Below are positions 24,933 to 33,264 of a stretch of DNA of 64,000 nucleotides, piece after piece. How positions within the stretch are numbered: position 1 is the first letter of the stretch; each line of letters starts with the position of its first letter. Below the pieces are notes generated by a model. The model was not told the DNA's origin and made no database searches. It was given only the letters and a program-made list of their open reading frames with translations. Both the position numbers and the translations under genes were made by a program. This DNA comes from Nitrobacter vulgaris (GTDB taxonomy: Bacteria > Pseudomonadota > Alphaproteobacteria > Rhizobiales > Xanthobacteraceae). The stretch spans positions 93,976 through 157,975 of the forward strand of contig NZ_MWPQ01000005.1 in NCBI RefSeq assembly GCF_002028545.1, read 5' to 3'.

Positions 24933-26093
24933 CTATGGGGGCATGGCAAACCTCCCGGGTTCTTCAAACGTGCGGGCGACGAGGAAATAATCCGCATCAC
25001 TTCCGCGAACCCGCCACACGTAGACTTCCGTGCAGATGAAACGACCGAGGTCGGCGGGCGCCTGCACGCCTTCGATATCCTCGGGGAATTCGCCCAGCTC
25101 CAGATCGTCGTCGCCCTGCAGATTGCGCGACATCGACAACATGCGGCGGTTTTTGGTTGCGTCGAGGAACGCGCGCAAAGGCGCGTTGTAGTGTGGCCGC
25201 AGGCCTTGGCCGTCGCCAGCGTCGTAAAGCTCCAAATGATCGGAGCCGACCAGAAGTGGCTTGCCGTTGCGCGCCACGATCAGGCTTGTAGGCTTGGCCT
25301 TGTATTTGCTGATCTCACGGAGGCTTTTGCGGCCGTCTTCATCGATCGGCGCCTTTACGCCCCTGAGAACCCGCACGTCCACCACCGGCCGGTAGGACAA
25401 TCGCATGCACTTTTGTGTCTGAAGCGCCCATCTCTCCTGGGTGAGGTAGATGCCCTTCTCGCGCCGGAAATAATCGGGGCCGAAGATAAGCAAATAATGG
25501 GCGTGGGGACCCCACAACCAGCTTACCGGGTGCCTCGCCAGCTCAATGCTTCGGACCCAGCCCAGCACCGCCCGCCTGACCGGGGCACTCCGCATCAGGG
25601 CACTAGTGCCTTTCATGATCGCGGAGGTTGCGTCTTTCAGTTCATGGGCGGGTACAGCCTCGTTTGTGACGGTCAACATCACGGCCTGACTGCCGGGGTG
25701 CCTGGCCATGAACCGGGCCACTTTCCGTTCGATCGCAGCGGCCTGCCGCCGCGCGTCGCGACGCTCGCGATCCGGGCATCCCGGAACCCCGCATTCGTGC
25801 GCGACGTACCGGGCGCCGCGTTCGTGGACGTGCTTGTAAACTTTGGTGCAACAATTCCGCAGGCGGAGGCCGTATTCGGACTTGCCGATAGCGTCGCAGC
25901 CGTTGGCGAGGACTGCTTTCGACAGCTGACGGAAGCGGCGCTTCGCATTGCCCTCGCGCCTGCCGGCGTCGGGCAGGTCGCTTTCGCCCGCATCCACTGG
26001 CGGGTCGTCGGGATCGCGGGCGTAGTGCAGGAAATCTTGCCAGACGCCGGACTCCTGCAGCCCCGCGCCGAACGGCAATCCGGCCTGTATCAT
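24933..26093 (-). CDS. Rolling-circle replication initiator (HUH endonuclease)
   Basis: A 386-residue Rep. It shows a Cys pair typical of Rep_1 initiators (HECGVPGCPDRERRDARR, near 100-116) and motif 1-like AVMLTVTN (137-144). The metal-binding HUH motif is WGPHAHYLLIF (His197-x-His199). The putative nicking Tyr264 is in the ISKYKAKP segment, with the conserved Lys267. It would nick the element's origin after excision, as RepSA does for pSAM2. The start at 26093 has weak ribosome-binding support. First gene of the operon, 150 bp from attR. Confidence 0.85.
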   Translation of the reverse strand: MIQAGLPFGAGLQESGVWQDFLHYARDPDDPPVDAGESDLPDAGRREGNAKRRFRQLSKAVLANGCDAIGKSEYGLRLRNCCTKVYKHVHERGARYVAHECGVPGCPDRERRDARRQAAAIERKVARFMARHPGSQAVMLTVTNEAVPAHELKDATSAIMKGTSALMRSAPVRRAVLGWVRSIELARHPVSWLWGPHAHYLLIFGPDYFRREKGIYLTQERWALQTQKCMRLSYRPVVDVRVLRGVKAPIDEDGRKSLREISKYKAKPTSLIVARNGKPLLVGSDHLELYDAGDGQGLRPHYNAPLRAFLDATKNRRMLSMSRNLQGDDDLELGEFPEDIEGVQAPADLGRFICTEVYVWRVRGSDADYFLVARTFEEPGRFAMPP

Positions 26094-26186
26094 CGTTCAA
26101 CCGGCCGGCTGGATCAGGACCAGTAGACCAGCGGCGTACCCGACGAGGTGCGGGCGTGCTGGAAAATTCGTGAGGCCGCACCATGC

Positions 26187-26202
26187 GCGGGAAGTTTCCC
26201 GC
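26187..26202. promoter_or_regulatory. Palindrome between attR and rep
   Basis: GCGGGAAGTTTCCCGC has perfect 7-bp arms. Its location between the attachment site and the rep start suits an operator, Xis site or part of a nicking origin. Confidence 0.5.
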
Positions 26203-26243
26203 ACTCTGGTTGACGCTATTGTGTTAGCGGGGGATTCTCGATC

Positions 26244-26261
26244 CCCTTCCGGGACGCCATT
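26244..26261 (+). repeat. Attachment site attR (distal direct repeat)
   Basis: CCCTTCCGGGACGCCATT, identical to 3873-3890. The upstream 26229-26243 weakly resembles the tRNA T-arm (GGGGGATTCTCGATC), so the copy may be slightly longer and degenerate. Confidence 0.9.
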
Positions 26262-26290
26262 TCCGAAGTTCTAGTTTGCAGCCTCGTCGC

Positions 26291-26460
26291 CTAACTGACT
26301 CGCTGAACCGCCGGTGGCATCCAGGTGCCATCCACCAACGCCGCCTTCGGCCAGTATGCACGTACATAGAGGGTGAAATCGCTACCCTTAGGCGCCGGCA
26401 GCCAGTTGTCGCGCTGCGCGGCCGGCGGTGCGTCGGCCTGCACACCATCGGAGTTGTGTT
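26291..26460 (-). pseudogene. DUF1214 C-terminal remnant
   Basis: The last ~55 residues of a DUF1254/DUF1214-type protein remain: RDNWLPAPKGSDFTLYVRAY then WPKAALVDGTWMPPAVQRV. The N-terminal bulk is absent, and the upstream sequence belongs to a different broken gene. It lies just outside attR. Confidence 0.75.
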
Positions 26461-26472
26461 TCAGCGCCTTGC

Positions 26473-26618
26473 CCACCACAGCGATATGTTTTGCATGAAC
26501 AGTTCACCGGTTGGCCACCGTGCGCCCACGCAGTAGTGCGCGATGATTCCGAACGTCAGGAATACGCCAAGATGAAGAGGCCGAGGCCCCATTTGGCAAA
26601 GTGCGTACCGATGATCAT
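26473..26618 (-). pseudogene. Frameshifted membrane protein remnant
   Basis: From an ATG at 26618 the reading MIIGTHFAKWGLGLFIL breaks at a stop near 26556. Dropping one base in TTGGCGTA restores FLTFGIIAHYCVGARWPTGE to about 26473. This is a small membrane protein broken by a single-base change, followed by the DUF1214 remnant. Confidence 0.6.
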
Positions 26619-26655
26619 GACCTCATCTCCTGCAGCTCGCGACTTGCATTGCTGG

Positions 26656-27678
26656 CTACGGCTCGAATGCGAAAACCCTGTTCCAGTCCTGCTTCATATC
26701 GACGACAGTCCAGCCTTTGGCCTTCGCCTCCTCCCAAGCTTTGTCGAGTTGCCCGACCTTCGACGGGTGATCGTAGGCATATTCACGCGCCGCATCGGTG
26801 TGGTGCACGATCCCGGCAAAGCGCGCCCCGCTTCCCGCCATGGTCCATTGCAGCATCTGATGGTCGCCGTCCGAATTACCGAAGGCGAGAATCGGGCGCC
26901 GGCCGATCATCATGTTGATGCCGACGGGCTTGCCCGGCCCATCGTCGATGAATTGGACCTTGGCCGTCTTCAGCAACGACGGCCTGCCCGCGGTGTCTAA
27001 CTGATATTTTGTGACGCCGGACGAGCCGATCACTTGCTCGGGCGGAATGCCGTAGGCCTTTTCCGCCCACACCCGCATGAACTCGACGCCGCCACCCGAC
27101 ACGATAAAGGTCTTGAAGCCGTTGGTTCGCAGATAGGCCAGCAGTTCGACCATCGGCTGATAGACGAGCTCGTTATAGGGTCTGTTGAAGCGGGGATGTT
27201 GCGCGGTTGCGAGCCAGTCGGCGACCGACTTTGCGAATTCATCCGTTGTCATGCCGCTATGCGCCGCAGTCACCAGAGTCAGCAGGCCTTTCTCGCCTTG
27301 CTCGGCGAGCGCCTTCTTGTCACCGGAGAGGAACGCCTTGAACTGCTGCTGGCTTTTCCATTCCGGATGATGCGGCGCCATCGCCTTGACGCGGTCGAGC
27401 GCAAAGGCGGCTTGAAAATAGATCGGCTGCTCACACCATAGCGTGCCGTCATTGTCGAACACCGCGATACGCTCGGCCGGAGGCACGAAATCCGCGCCGC
27501 CTGGTGTCGTGACCCGCGCGACGAAGTCGGTGATTGATGTCCTGACCGCGCCGCTATTCCAGGACGGCAGCGGGTCATTCTGCGCGAGGGCGTTGGAATA
27601 CGGAAGGATGACGCAACAGAACCCCATCAGCACAACGAAGACGGCGCTCCGAACGACGGTCGCAAGGGACGCAACCAT
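26656..27678 (-). CDS. Secreted HAD-family phosphatase
   Basis: A 340-residue hydrolase with a signal peptide (hydrophobic run ending SNALAQN). Motif I is AVFDNDGTLW (nucleophile Asp), motif II FIVSGGG, motif IV LAFGNSDGD. Export suggests a periplasmic acid phosphatase-like enzyme. The start at 27678 has GAGGA 7 nt upstream. Third gene of the maturase-sulfatase-HAD run; a hairpin in the 91-bp gap may tune its expression. Confidence 0.88.
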   Translation of the reverse strand: MVASLATVVRSAVFVVLMGFCCVILPYSNALAQNDPLPSWNSGAVRTSITDFVARVTTPGGADFVPPAERIAVFDNDGTLWCEQPIYFQAAFALDRVKAMAPHHPEWKSQQQFKAFLSGDKKALAEQGEKGLLTLVTAAHSGMTTDEFAKSVADWLATAQHPRFNRPYNELVYQPMVELLAYLRTNGFKTFIVSGGGVEFMRVWAEKAYGIPPEQVIGSSGVTKYQLDTAGRPSLLKTAKVQFIDDGPGKPVGINMMIGRRPILAFGNSDGDHQMLQWTMAGSGARFAGIVHHTDAAREYAYDHPSKVGQLDKAWEEAKAKGWTVVDMKQDWNRVFAFEP

Positions 27679-27719
27679 AGCAGTCCTCACACAGGTTTGA
27701 GAGTGAAGAGGTTGAATCA

Positions 27720-27747
27720 ACCCGGCTCGCTCGTAGACGAGCCGGGT
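27720..27747. promoter_or_regulatory. Intercistronic hairpin between sulfatase and HAD genes
   Basis: CCCGGCTCG/CGAGCCGGG around an 8-nt loop; no T tract on either strand. It may stabilise the upstream mRNA or attenuate read-through. Confidence 0.6.
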
Positions 27748-27769
27748 GACGCGCGGTGTGGCGACGCGC

Positions 27770-29593
27770 CTATTTGACCCCGCGTTGCTGAATTTGCTCG
27801 TCGATCATCCTGTTCAACCCGCCGCGAATGCGGTCGAGGTCGAGGTTCTTCTTGAACGACTCCCTGCGTTTGATGCCATCCATCTCGCTTTCCAGGATGT
27901 TCGCTGGATTGAAGCTCGGCGGGAATGAGCGCGGCGGAAAGTCCTTGAACGACGCCGCAAACTGAAAAACCTCATCCATGACGCCATACATGAAGCCGAC
28001 ATGATCGAGTTGCCAATCCCAGAAGGTGTTGGATGTGAAGTCTGCGCGTTCGAATGGATCCTGAAACAGGTTGAAGATTTTTTGCAATCGGAGGGTCGTG
28101 AACGGTTCGGCCCACAGACCCATGGTGCCTTGCATACGCTGCTCAGAGAACACGCATTTGTAGTCACCCTGCCGATAGGCCACCAGCAAACCGTCGTCGT
28201 TCGAATAGAAGAACGCATTGCGAGCGCTCTTGGTGCCGTTGTTGTTCGCGGCACTGCCGCTCACGTTGCGCAGGAAGTTCGATTGATCGAACCCATCGAG
28301 GTGCACCTTGTAGTTGATGCCGTTCGCGGTGTAACCCGCCTTGAGCTTGTTGACGATGTCCGGCTCGCCCGCAATGGCGCAGAAAGTCGGTATCCAGTCG
28401 TTGTGGCTCATCAGTTCATTCGAGACGGTGCCGGGTTTGATGGAGCCCGGCCAGCGCACGAGGCACGGCACGCGGAACGCACCTTCCCAGTTGGTATTTT
28501 TCTCCGAGCGGAACCAGGTCATGGCGCCGTCCGGCCAAGTATTCATGTGGGGACCATTATCGCTCGAGTAGATGACGATGGTATCGTTCGCGATGCCCAT
28601 ATCATCCAACGCTTTGAGCAGCGTGCCGACCGTGTCGTCGTGCTCCATCATGCCGTCGATGTACTCGCTGTCGCCGTGTGTGTAGCGGCCGCGGTGTGAG
28701 GCACGGACATGTGTTCGCAAGTGCATGCGGGTGCCGTTGAACCAGCAGAAGAACGGTTTCCCGGCTGCCTTTTGCCGTTTCATGTAGTCGATAGCCGCCG
28801 CCGATGTTTCATCGTCGATTGTTTCCATGCGCTTCTTGGTGAGCGGGCCGGTGTCTTCGATCGTCTGTTTGCCGATTTTTCCGAATCTCGGATCGACGGT
28901 AGGATCATCGTGGTCGGTCGCCTTGCACTTCAGGACGCCGCGCGGCCCAAATTTTGCGCGATAGGCCGGGTCTTTTGGATAGTCCGGCAATTCCGGCTCT
29001 TCCTCCGCATTGAGATGATAGAGGTTGCCGAAGAATTCGTCGAAGCCGTTCACGGTCGGTAGTGATTCATTGCGGTCACCGACATGGTTCTTGCCGAACT
29101 GGCCGGTCGCATAACCAAGATTTTTGAGCAGGCCACCAACCGAGGGGTCCAACTGGCTCATGCCCATCGGCGCGCCAGGGAAGCCAACCTTGCTGAGCCC
29201 GCTGCGCATGATGTGCTGGCCGGTGAGAAACGCCGAGCGACCCGCGGTGCAGGACTGCTCGCCGTAATAGTGCTGCATCTTGAGACCCTCGCGGGCAATG
29301 CGGTCGATGTTCGGGGTTTCGTACCCCATCAAACCGTTCGAGTAGGCGCTGATATTCGCGATGCCGACGTCGTCGCCCCAGATCACCAAGATATTTGGCT
29401 GCCGGCCGGGCGGAGACGTTGTTGTCGTGACCGGCGCAGCCTTTTGTCTCTGGGCCTCCGCGGGTGCCGCCATTGTCGCCAGTGTCACCAGTGCCGACGA
29501 GCCCAGCAGAATATTCCGGCGACTGAGAGCGTGATTGTCGGCCTTGTTCGATGGAGCTACGGGTTTGTCTTGGTCGTTCGTACTGCTCGTCAT
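27770..29593 (-). CDS. Tat-exported arylsulfatase (formylglycine-dependent)
   Basis: A 607-residue sulfatase. A twin-arginine signal (SRRNILLGSSALVTLA, Arg25-Arg26) precedes NILVIWGDDVGIANIS (metal-binding Asp pair). The formylglycine signature CTAGR has its modified Cys at 115. HDDTVGTLLKALDDMGIAND and YSSDNGPH are further family segments. A Cys-type sulfatase needs the oxidising enzyme encoded just upstream. Modification before folded export via Tat fits both signals. The substrate is not evident; the long C-terminal domain differs from short arylsulfatases. Confidence 0.93.
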   Translation of the reverse strand: MTSSTNDQDKPVAPSNKADNHALSRRNILLGSSALVTLATMAAPAEAQRQKAAPVTTTTSPPGRQPNILVIWGDDVGIANISAYSNGLMGYETPNIDRIAREGLKMQHYYGEQSCTAGRSAFLTGQHIMRSGLSKVGFPGAPMGMSQLDPSVGGLLKNLGYATGQFGKNHVGDRNESLPTVNGFDEFFGNLYHLNAEEEPELPDYPKDPAYRAKFGPRGVLKCKATDHDDPTVDPRFGKIGKQTIEDTGPLTKKRMETIDDETSAAAIDYMKRQKAAGKPFFCWFNGTRMHLRTHVRASHRGRYTHGDSEYIDGMMEHDDTVGTLLKALDDMGIANDTIVIYSSDNGPHMNTWPDGAMTWFRSEKNTNWEGAFRVPCLVRWPGSIKPGTVSNELMSHNDWIPTFCAIAGEPDIVNKLKAGYTANGINYKVHLDGFDQSNFLRNVSGSAANNNGTKSARNAFFYSNDDGLLVAYRQGDYKCVFSEQRMQGTMGLWAEPFTTLRLQKIFNLFQDPFERADFTSNTFWDWQLDHVGFMYGVMDEVFQFAASFKDFPPRSFPPSFNPANILESEMDGIKRRESFKKNLDLDRIRGGLNRMIDEQIQQRGVK

Positions 29594-29626
29594 TGCACTC
29601 TCCGTTCTTCACAAGGAAGTTGAAGG

Positions 29627-30604
29627 TCACTGCGCAGCGAGTTTCCTTGTCACACAGCGAAATCCGACATGGCTGGTCGACGTATCGACCGGCTCGGCGT
29701 GACGCGCGGCGGGGCGGTAGCGGCGGCAATAGTTCGGCGCGCAGAGGTGCGAGCCGCCTTTGAGGACTTTGCGAGGAATCTTGATGCTTGGCTGGCAGGG
29801 ATCGTAACTCGCGTCCTCTCTGCCGCCGCGCGGGTTTTCGGGGATGCAGCACGCCTTGGGCGCATCGGCTTCATGCTTTGGGGTGTACCAGTCACTGGTC
29901 CACTCCCACACATTGCCGATCATGTCGTGCAGACCGTAACCATTCGGCGGAAATGCCGTTACCGGCGAAGTGCGTTCGTAGCCGTCTTCATTCAGGTTCT
30001 GCCGCGGGAATTCGCCCTGCCAGGTGTTGGCCATGTGGTGGCCGTTCGGCGTGAATTCATTTCCCCACGCAAATTCCATCCCCTCGAGTCCGCCGCGCGC
30101 GGCAAACTCCCATTCTGCCTCGGTCGGCAGTTCCTTGTCGGCCCAGGTTGCATAAGCCAGCGCGTCGGCATAAGCGACGTGGACCACCGGATGATGGTCC
30201 TGCACGTTGATGTTGCTCTTCGGTCCATAAGGATGCCGCCAGTCGGCACCCTTCATGAACGTCCACCACTGGCTCCAGTCGCGGAGATTGACTAGGCGCG
30301 CGGGCGGACAGAAAACAAGCGATCCCGCATAAATCATCTCCGGGCGAGCGCCTGGATAGTCCTTGGGATCCGGCGGCACCTCCGCGACGGTGACATGGCC
30401 GGTTGCTTTCACAAACTGTTTGAACTGCCGGTTCGTGACAGGTGTTTTGTCGATCCAGAACCCATCAACCGTCACGCGATGGCTGGGCGCTTCTTCGGGA
30501 TAGTGACGGTCGGAGCCCATGCGGAACGTGCCGCCGGGAATCCAGACCATCTCATTCAATGACGCGCTGGCTCGCCCGGGTTTCTGAACATCGGCCTGCG
30601 CCAT
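29627..30604 (-). CDS. Formylglycine-generating enzyme (SUMF1/FGE family)
   Basis: A 325-residue cytosolic sulfatase-activating oxidase. VWIPGGTFRMGSD, VDGFWIDKTPVTNRQFKQFV, LPTEAEWEFAARGG and GNVWEWTSDWY are hallmark FGE segments. The copper/thiol active-site pair is visible as GGSHLCAPNYCRRYRPA (Cys288 and Cys293). It sits 33 bp upstream of the sulfatase whose Cys115 it should convert to formylglycine. Confidence 0.95.
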   Translation of the reverse strand: MAQADVQKPGRASASLNEMVWIPGGTFRMGSDRHYPEEAPSHRVTVDGFWIDKTPVTNRQFKQFVKATGHVTVAEVPPDPKDYPGARPEMIYAGSLVFCPPARLVNLRDWSQWWTFMKGADWRHPYGPKSNINVQDHHPVVHVAYADALAYATWADKELPTEAEWEFAARGGLEGMEFAWGNEFTPNGHHMANTWQGEFPRQNLNEDGYERTSPVTAFPPNGYGLHDMIGNVWEWTSDWYTPKHEADAPKACCIPENPRGGREDASYDPCQPSIKIPRKVLKGGSHLCAPNYCRRYRPAARHAEPVDTSTSHVGFRCVTRKLAAQ

Positions 30605-31152
30605 GGTGATGCCCCCGTTGCTCCAAGGCTATTGGGGGCAATAATCCCAGAAGCCCTGCCTGCGGGAGGAGTCCGTGTAGTACCAGCAGATTCCAGGCGA
30701 GGGCGCCGCGGATGCAGGCAAAAATTTCACTGGCGAAAAAGATGATAATGCAGCACGGACGGCTTTAAATTCACACAGCGACATTTGTCAGGCCCACCAC
30801 TTCTCGTGTTTCAGGACCACCGAACGAACGGACGTGTCAGCCTTGTTGTCTTTAGTATTCGCTGAAAGAACTTCCGCGGTCGCTTGGCAATGACTTCAAG
30901 TCAAACAGTTGCAGCACAGTTTAACGTAATTCCTTAAGGATGTCATGGGTGGTTTTTGCAAACGTAGCGCGGTGCCGCACGCTCGTTAAAAATCGGCTTT
31001 CGTCCGCTTGGACAATGGGGAGAAAATTTGATGCGAGTTGTTCACGCCGCTTCCTGGACGGCGGACAGGCAGAGTATTCGTTCCGACACTTGCAGGGTCA
31101 TGACGTCAACGAGAGCGAAACAGTTTGGGCTACGCAGATGACGATGGGGATG
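30605..31152. other. Non-coding region
   Basis: About 550 bp between the maturase start and the transporter stop. No reading frame here looks like a protein and no hairpin stands out; it presumably holds the promoter of the maturase-sulfatase genes. Confidence 0.5.
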
Positions 31153-32154
31153 TCAGTATTTGGTTCTGATCGCGGTCGCGGAAGGCACTGAGGATGAGCC
31201 TACGTGGATCGGGAGCGATACGGTGAGGTATCCCGCCGTTCCCTCCATGCGGTTCTGCACATCGAATTCGCGGTACACCTTGAGACGCGTTGAAATTGGA
31301 AGTTTTCCAACCTCGAAATCGTATCCAATCGTGCCACCGAGTGCCGCCGCTCGGCCTTTAAAAGGACCAAGTACAGCACCCGTTCCGGTATCATCGGTGA
31401 GCTGCTGATAGTAGTAGCCGACGAGTCCGACGGAGATGTCCTTGTTGAGGGATTTCGACGCTGCCCATTCGAGATGGAATTCATTTCCAGTTTTGTAGTC
31501 GGTTGCTGTGTTGGGTTGATTGAAAGTGAATCCCGCGGCTGCGGAAAGGTCGACCCCCGTAGCTGGATCAAGCCACGTCAGCGCACCGGATACGTCCACC
31601 GCCGGCCGATTGAGGGAAGCGTTTGAAAGTTGACCGGTAACATAGCTTCCGGACGGGATAATGCCTGCAACGCCAAGCTGCCAATGGAGTTTGCCAGCGT
31701 GCCAGCCGACGAACGAGTTGACGAAAATGTCGCTCATGTTGAATTCGGCGTCGGTTACGTTTCGCCCGATGGGCCCGAACCGGGGAGAATTCACCAGCAG
31801 ATTCGCATTGATGCGCGGTTCACCGAACGGCGTGGTGACTGAAACGGCAAGATCGCCGCCGAGAACCTTTGCTGGCGTCACCCAGACCAGCGTCGGAAGG
31901 TTGAGCCAACTTTGCGCGCTGATACCGGCTGTCAGCAGACCGCCAGTCGGGAGCGCACGGCCCGCGCCGATCTTGCCAGTATAGAAGTACATATCGTCCT
32001 GGAAATAGAGCCCTTCCGGTGGCGTGAAGCCGGCCATAGGACCCTTCCCACCCAGCAGATAGGCTCCGACTCCGCCTTCAGCGGCTAGGGCGGATCCACC
32101 AAACGATAACAACATCCCGCCGGCGACCAACGTCGCTTTCAAGCCGTAGTGCAT
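31153..32154 (-). CDS. Outer-membrane transporter, MetA-pathway/SphA-like family
   Basis: A 333-residue protein with a signal peptide (ending near GSALAAEGG) and a beta-rich body of alternating aromatic/hydrophobic strands (GYYYQQLTDDTGTG, LPISTRLKVYREFDVQNRM), as in the phenol-degradation MetA-pathway porin family. The ATG at 32154 is chosen over an upstream TTG. Next to the sulfatase cluster, it may admit a sulfated aromatic or sphingoid substrate; this is inference. Confidence 0.75.
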   Translation of the reverse strand: MHYGLKATLVAGGMLLSFGGSALAAEGGVGAYLLGGKGPMAGFTPPEGLYFQDDMYFYTGKIGAGRALPTGGLLTAGISAQSWLNLPTLVWVTPAKVLGGDLAVSVTTPFGEPRINANLLVNSPRFGPIGRNVTDAEFNMSDIFVNSFVGWHAGKLHWQLGVAGIIPSGSYVTGQLSNASLNRPAVDVSGALTWLDPATGVDLSAAAGFTFNQPNTATDYKTGNEFHLEWAASKSLNKDISVGLVGYYYQQLTDDTGTGAVLGPFKGRAAALGGTIGYDFEVGKLPISTRLKVYREFDVQNRMEGTAGYLTVSLPIHVGSSSVPSATAIRTKY

Positions 32155-32663
32155 CGCCAACCCCAATTAAGAGTGAGAACGATCCAACGATCACAATCGG
32201 AGATCAAACTTAGGCGAATCGCTCAAAGCGCAGCAATCGATTTTTCGGATGCACTGTTTTAGCGGGGCCACTTGGGTGTCGATAGAAGCTTGATGCAACA
32301 TTCTAGTTCGAACTAGCTGTGAAATCGGAAGCAAGATTGCCGGGTGCCGTTCAGGCGGCGAATCCCTTCCGCGATTCAAGGGGCGGGTCACCTTCCGGTG
32401 GGGCCAGTTCACAATTTAAGGATCAATCGCGAGCAGTTGGCTCGAGACAGTTTTTAGAATGGATATAAATCATTGCGGTTGCAGAAGAATTATGGACGCA
32501 ATAACGATTGGAGGCCCATCGCGCGACGGTGACGTCGTTTCGGCATCCTAAACCTTGGCCTTGGCATCATGGTTCTTTTTGCTCTCGGTTCCGTGCATCT
32601 GCGGTTGCTGTCACCGGCTCAATCTGCGCGCCGACGATGCACAGGTTGGTCCGCGGAGTGCCT
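32155..32663. other. Divergent intergenic region
   Basis: About 510 bp between the transporter and the sigma-factor gene. No convincing gene. A longer in-frame reading of the sigma factor begins at 32508 but lacks a good start. Confidence 0.45.
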
Positions 32664-33161
32664 ATGAGCTGGGATTTTCACAACCTGTTCGTCCGGCACG
32701 CTCGCGAAATCAACCGCTTCCTCCGTCGTCGCGGGCACAATGCCGAGACAGCCGCCGACATCACGCAGGATACTTTTCTACGGGTGCTGGCGTCGCCTCC
32801 TGCGGCAGTCTGCACCAAGCACAATCCTCGGGCCTATCTCTATCAGGTCTCGCGTAGTCTTAGCGTCAACCATCACCGTCGGGAGAGTTTGATCCAGACG
32901 ACTGATCTCGACGAGGCTGCCGCCGTCGCCGATCCTGCGCCCACGGCGGAGGCCATCGTTTATTCGCGCCAGTGCCTCACCCAGACACGGCGAGCGCTGG
33001 CGGAGCTTCCCGAGCGCACGCGCAAGGCCTTTGAGATGCATCGGCTGGGCGAGCACACGATCCAGGAAGTCGCGGATGAGTTGAACGTGTCGGCTTCGCG
33101 GGCCTGGGTTCTGATCCGGAACGCCTACCAGCATATCCTGACGCGAGTGGACGATTTCTGA
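32664..33161 (+). CDS. FecI-type ECF sigma factor
   Basis: A 165-residue extracytoplasmic-function sigma factor. Region 2 is DFHNLFVRHAREINRFLRRR and TAADITQDTFLRVL; region 4 is LAELPERTRKAFEMHRLGEH then TIQEVADELNVSASRAWVLI. Start at 32664 with GGAG 6 nt upstream. Followed by a FecR regulator and a TonB receptor with signalling domain, so it should drive expression of that receptor on a signal from the outer membrane. Confidence 0.92.
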   Translation: MSWDFHNLFVRHAREINRFLRRRGHNAETAADITQDTFLRVLASPPAAVCTKHNPRAYLYQVSRSLSVNHHRRESLIQTTDLDEAAAVADPAPTAEAIVYSRQCLTQTRRALAELPERTRKAFEMHRLGEHTIQEVADELNVSASRAWVLIRNAYQHILTRVDDF

Positions 33162-33264
33162 GCCTTTAATTTGTCTGCTGTGTGAAATTCGACGCTGCTC
33201 GTTTGTATAAGTTATGGTAGGCGCGATGCTCGACCTGTGGTCGGTGCCTATCGAAGGGATATGA

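Larger units (their letters stand above)
3873..26261. mobile_element. 22.4-kb AICE-like integrative element in tRNA-Arg
   Basis: The element is bounded by exact 18-nt direct repeats. It carries a tyrosine integrase with a small companion gene at the tRNA end, and a rolling-circle Rep/FtsK-like operon at the other end. The interior holds a plasmid-type replicon, toxin-antitoxin, recombinases, candidate defence genes and a methyltransferase. I see no type IV secretion genes or MOB relaxase, so transfer, if it occurs, would rest on the FtsK-like pump, as in actinomycete elements. Ends are seen directly; mobility is inferred. Confidence 0.85.

Noticed and set aside
24783..26126. 447-codon plus-strand frame opposite rep
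   Set aside because: The minus-strand reading carries the HUH and Cys motifs; the plus frame is a shadow.
30940..31191. Short plus-strand frame upstream of the sulfatase cluster
   Set aside because: Arg/Cys-rich translation with no recognisable pattern or start signal; treated as non-coding.
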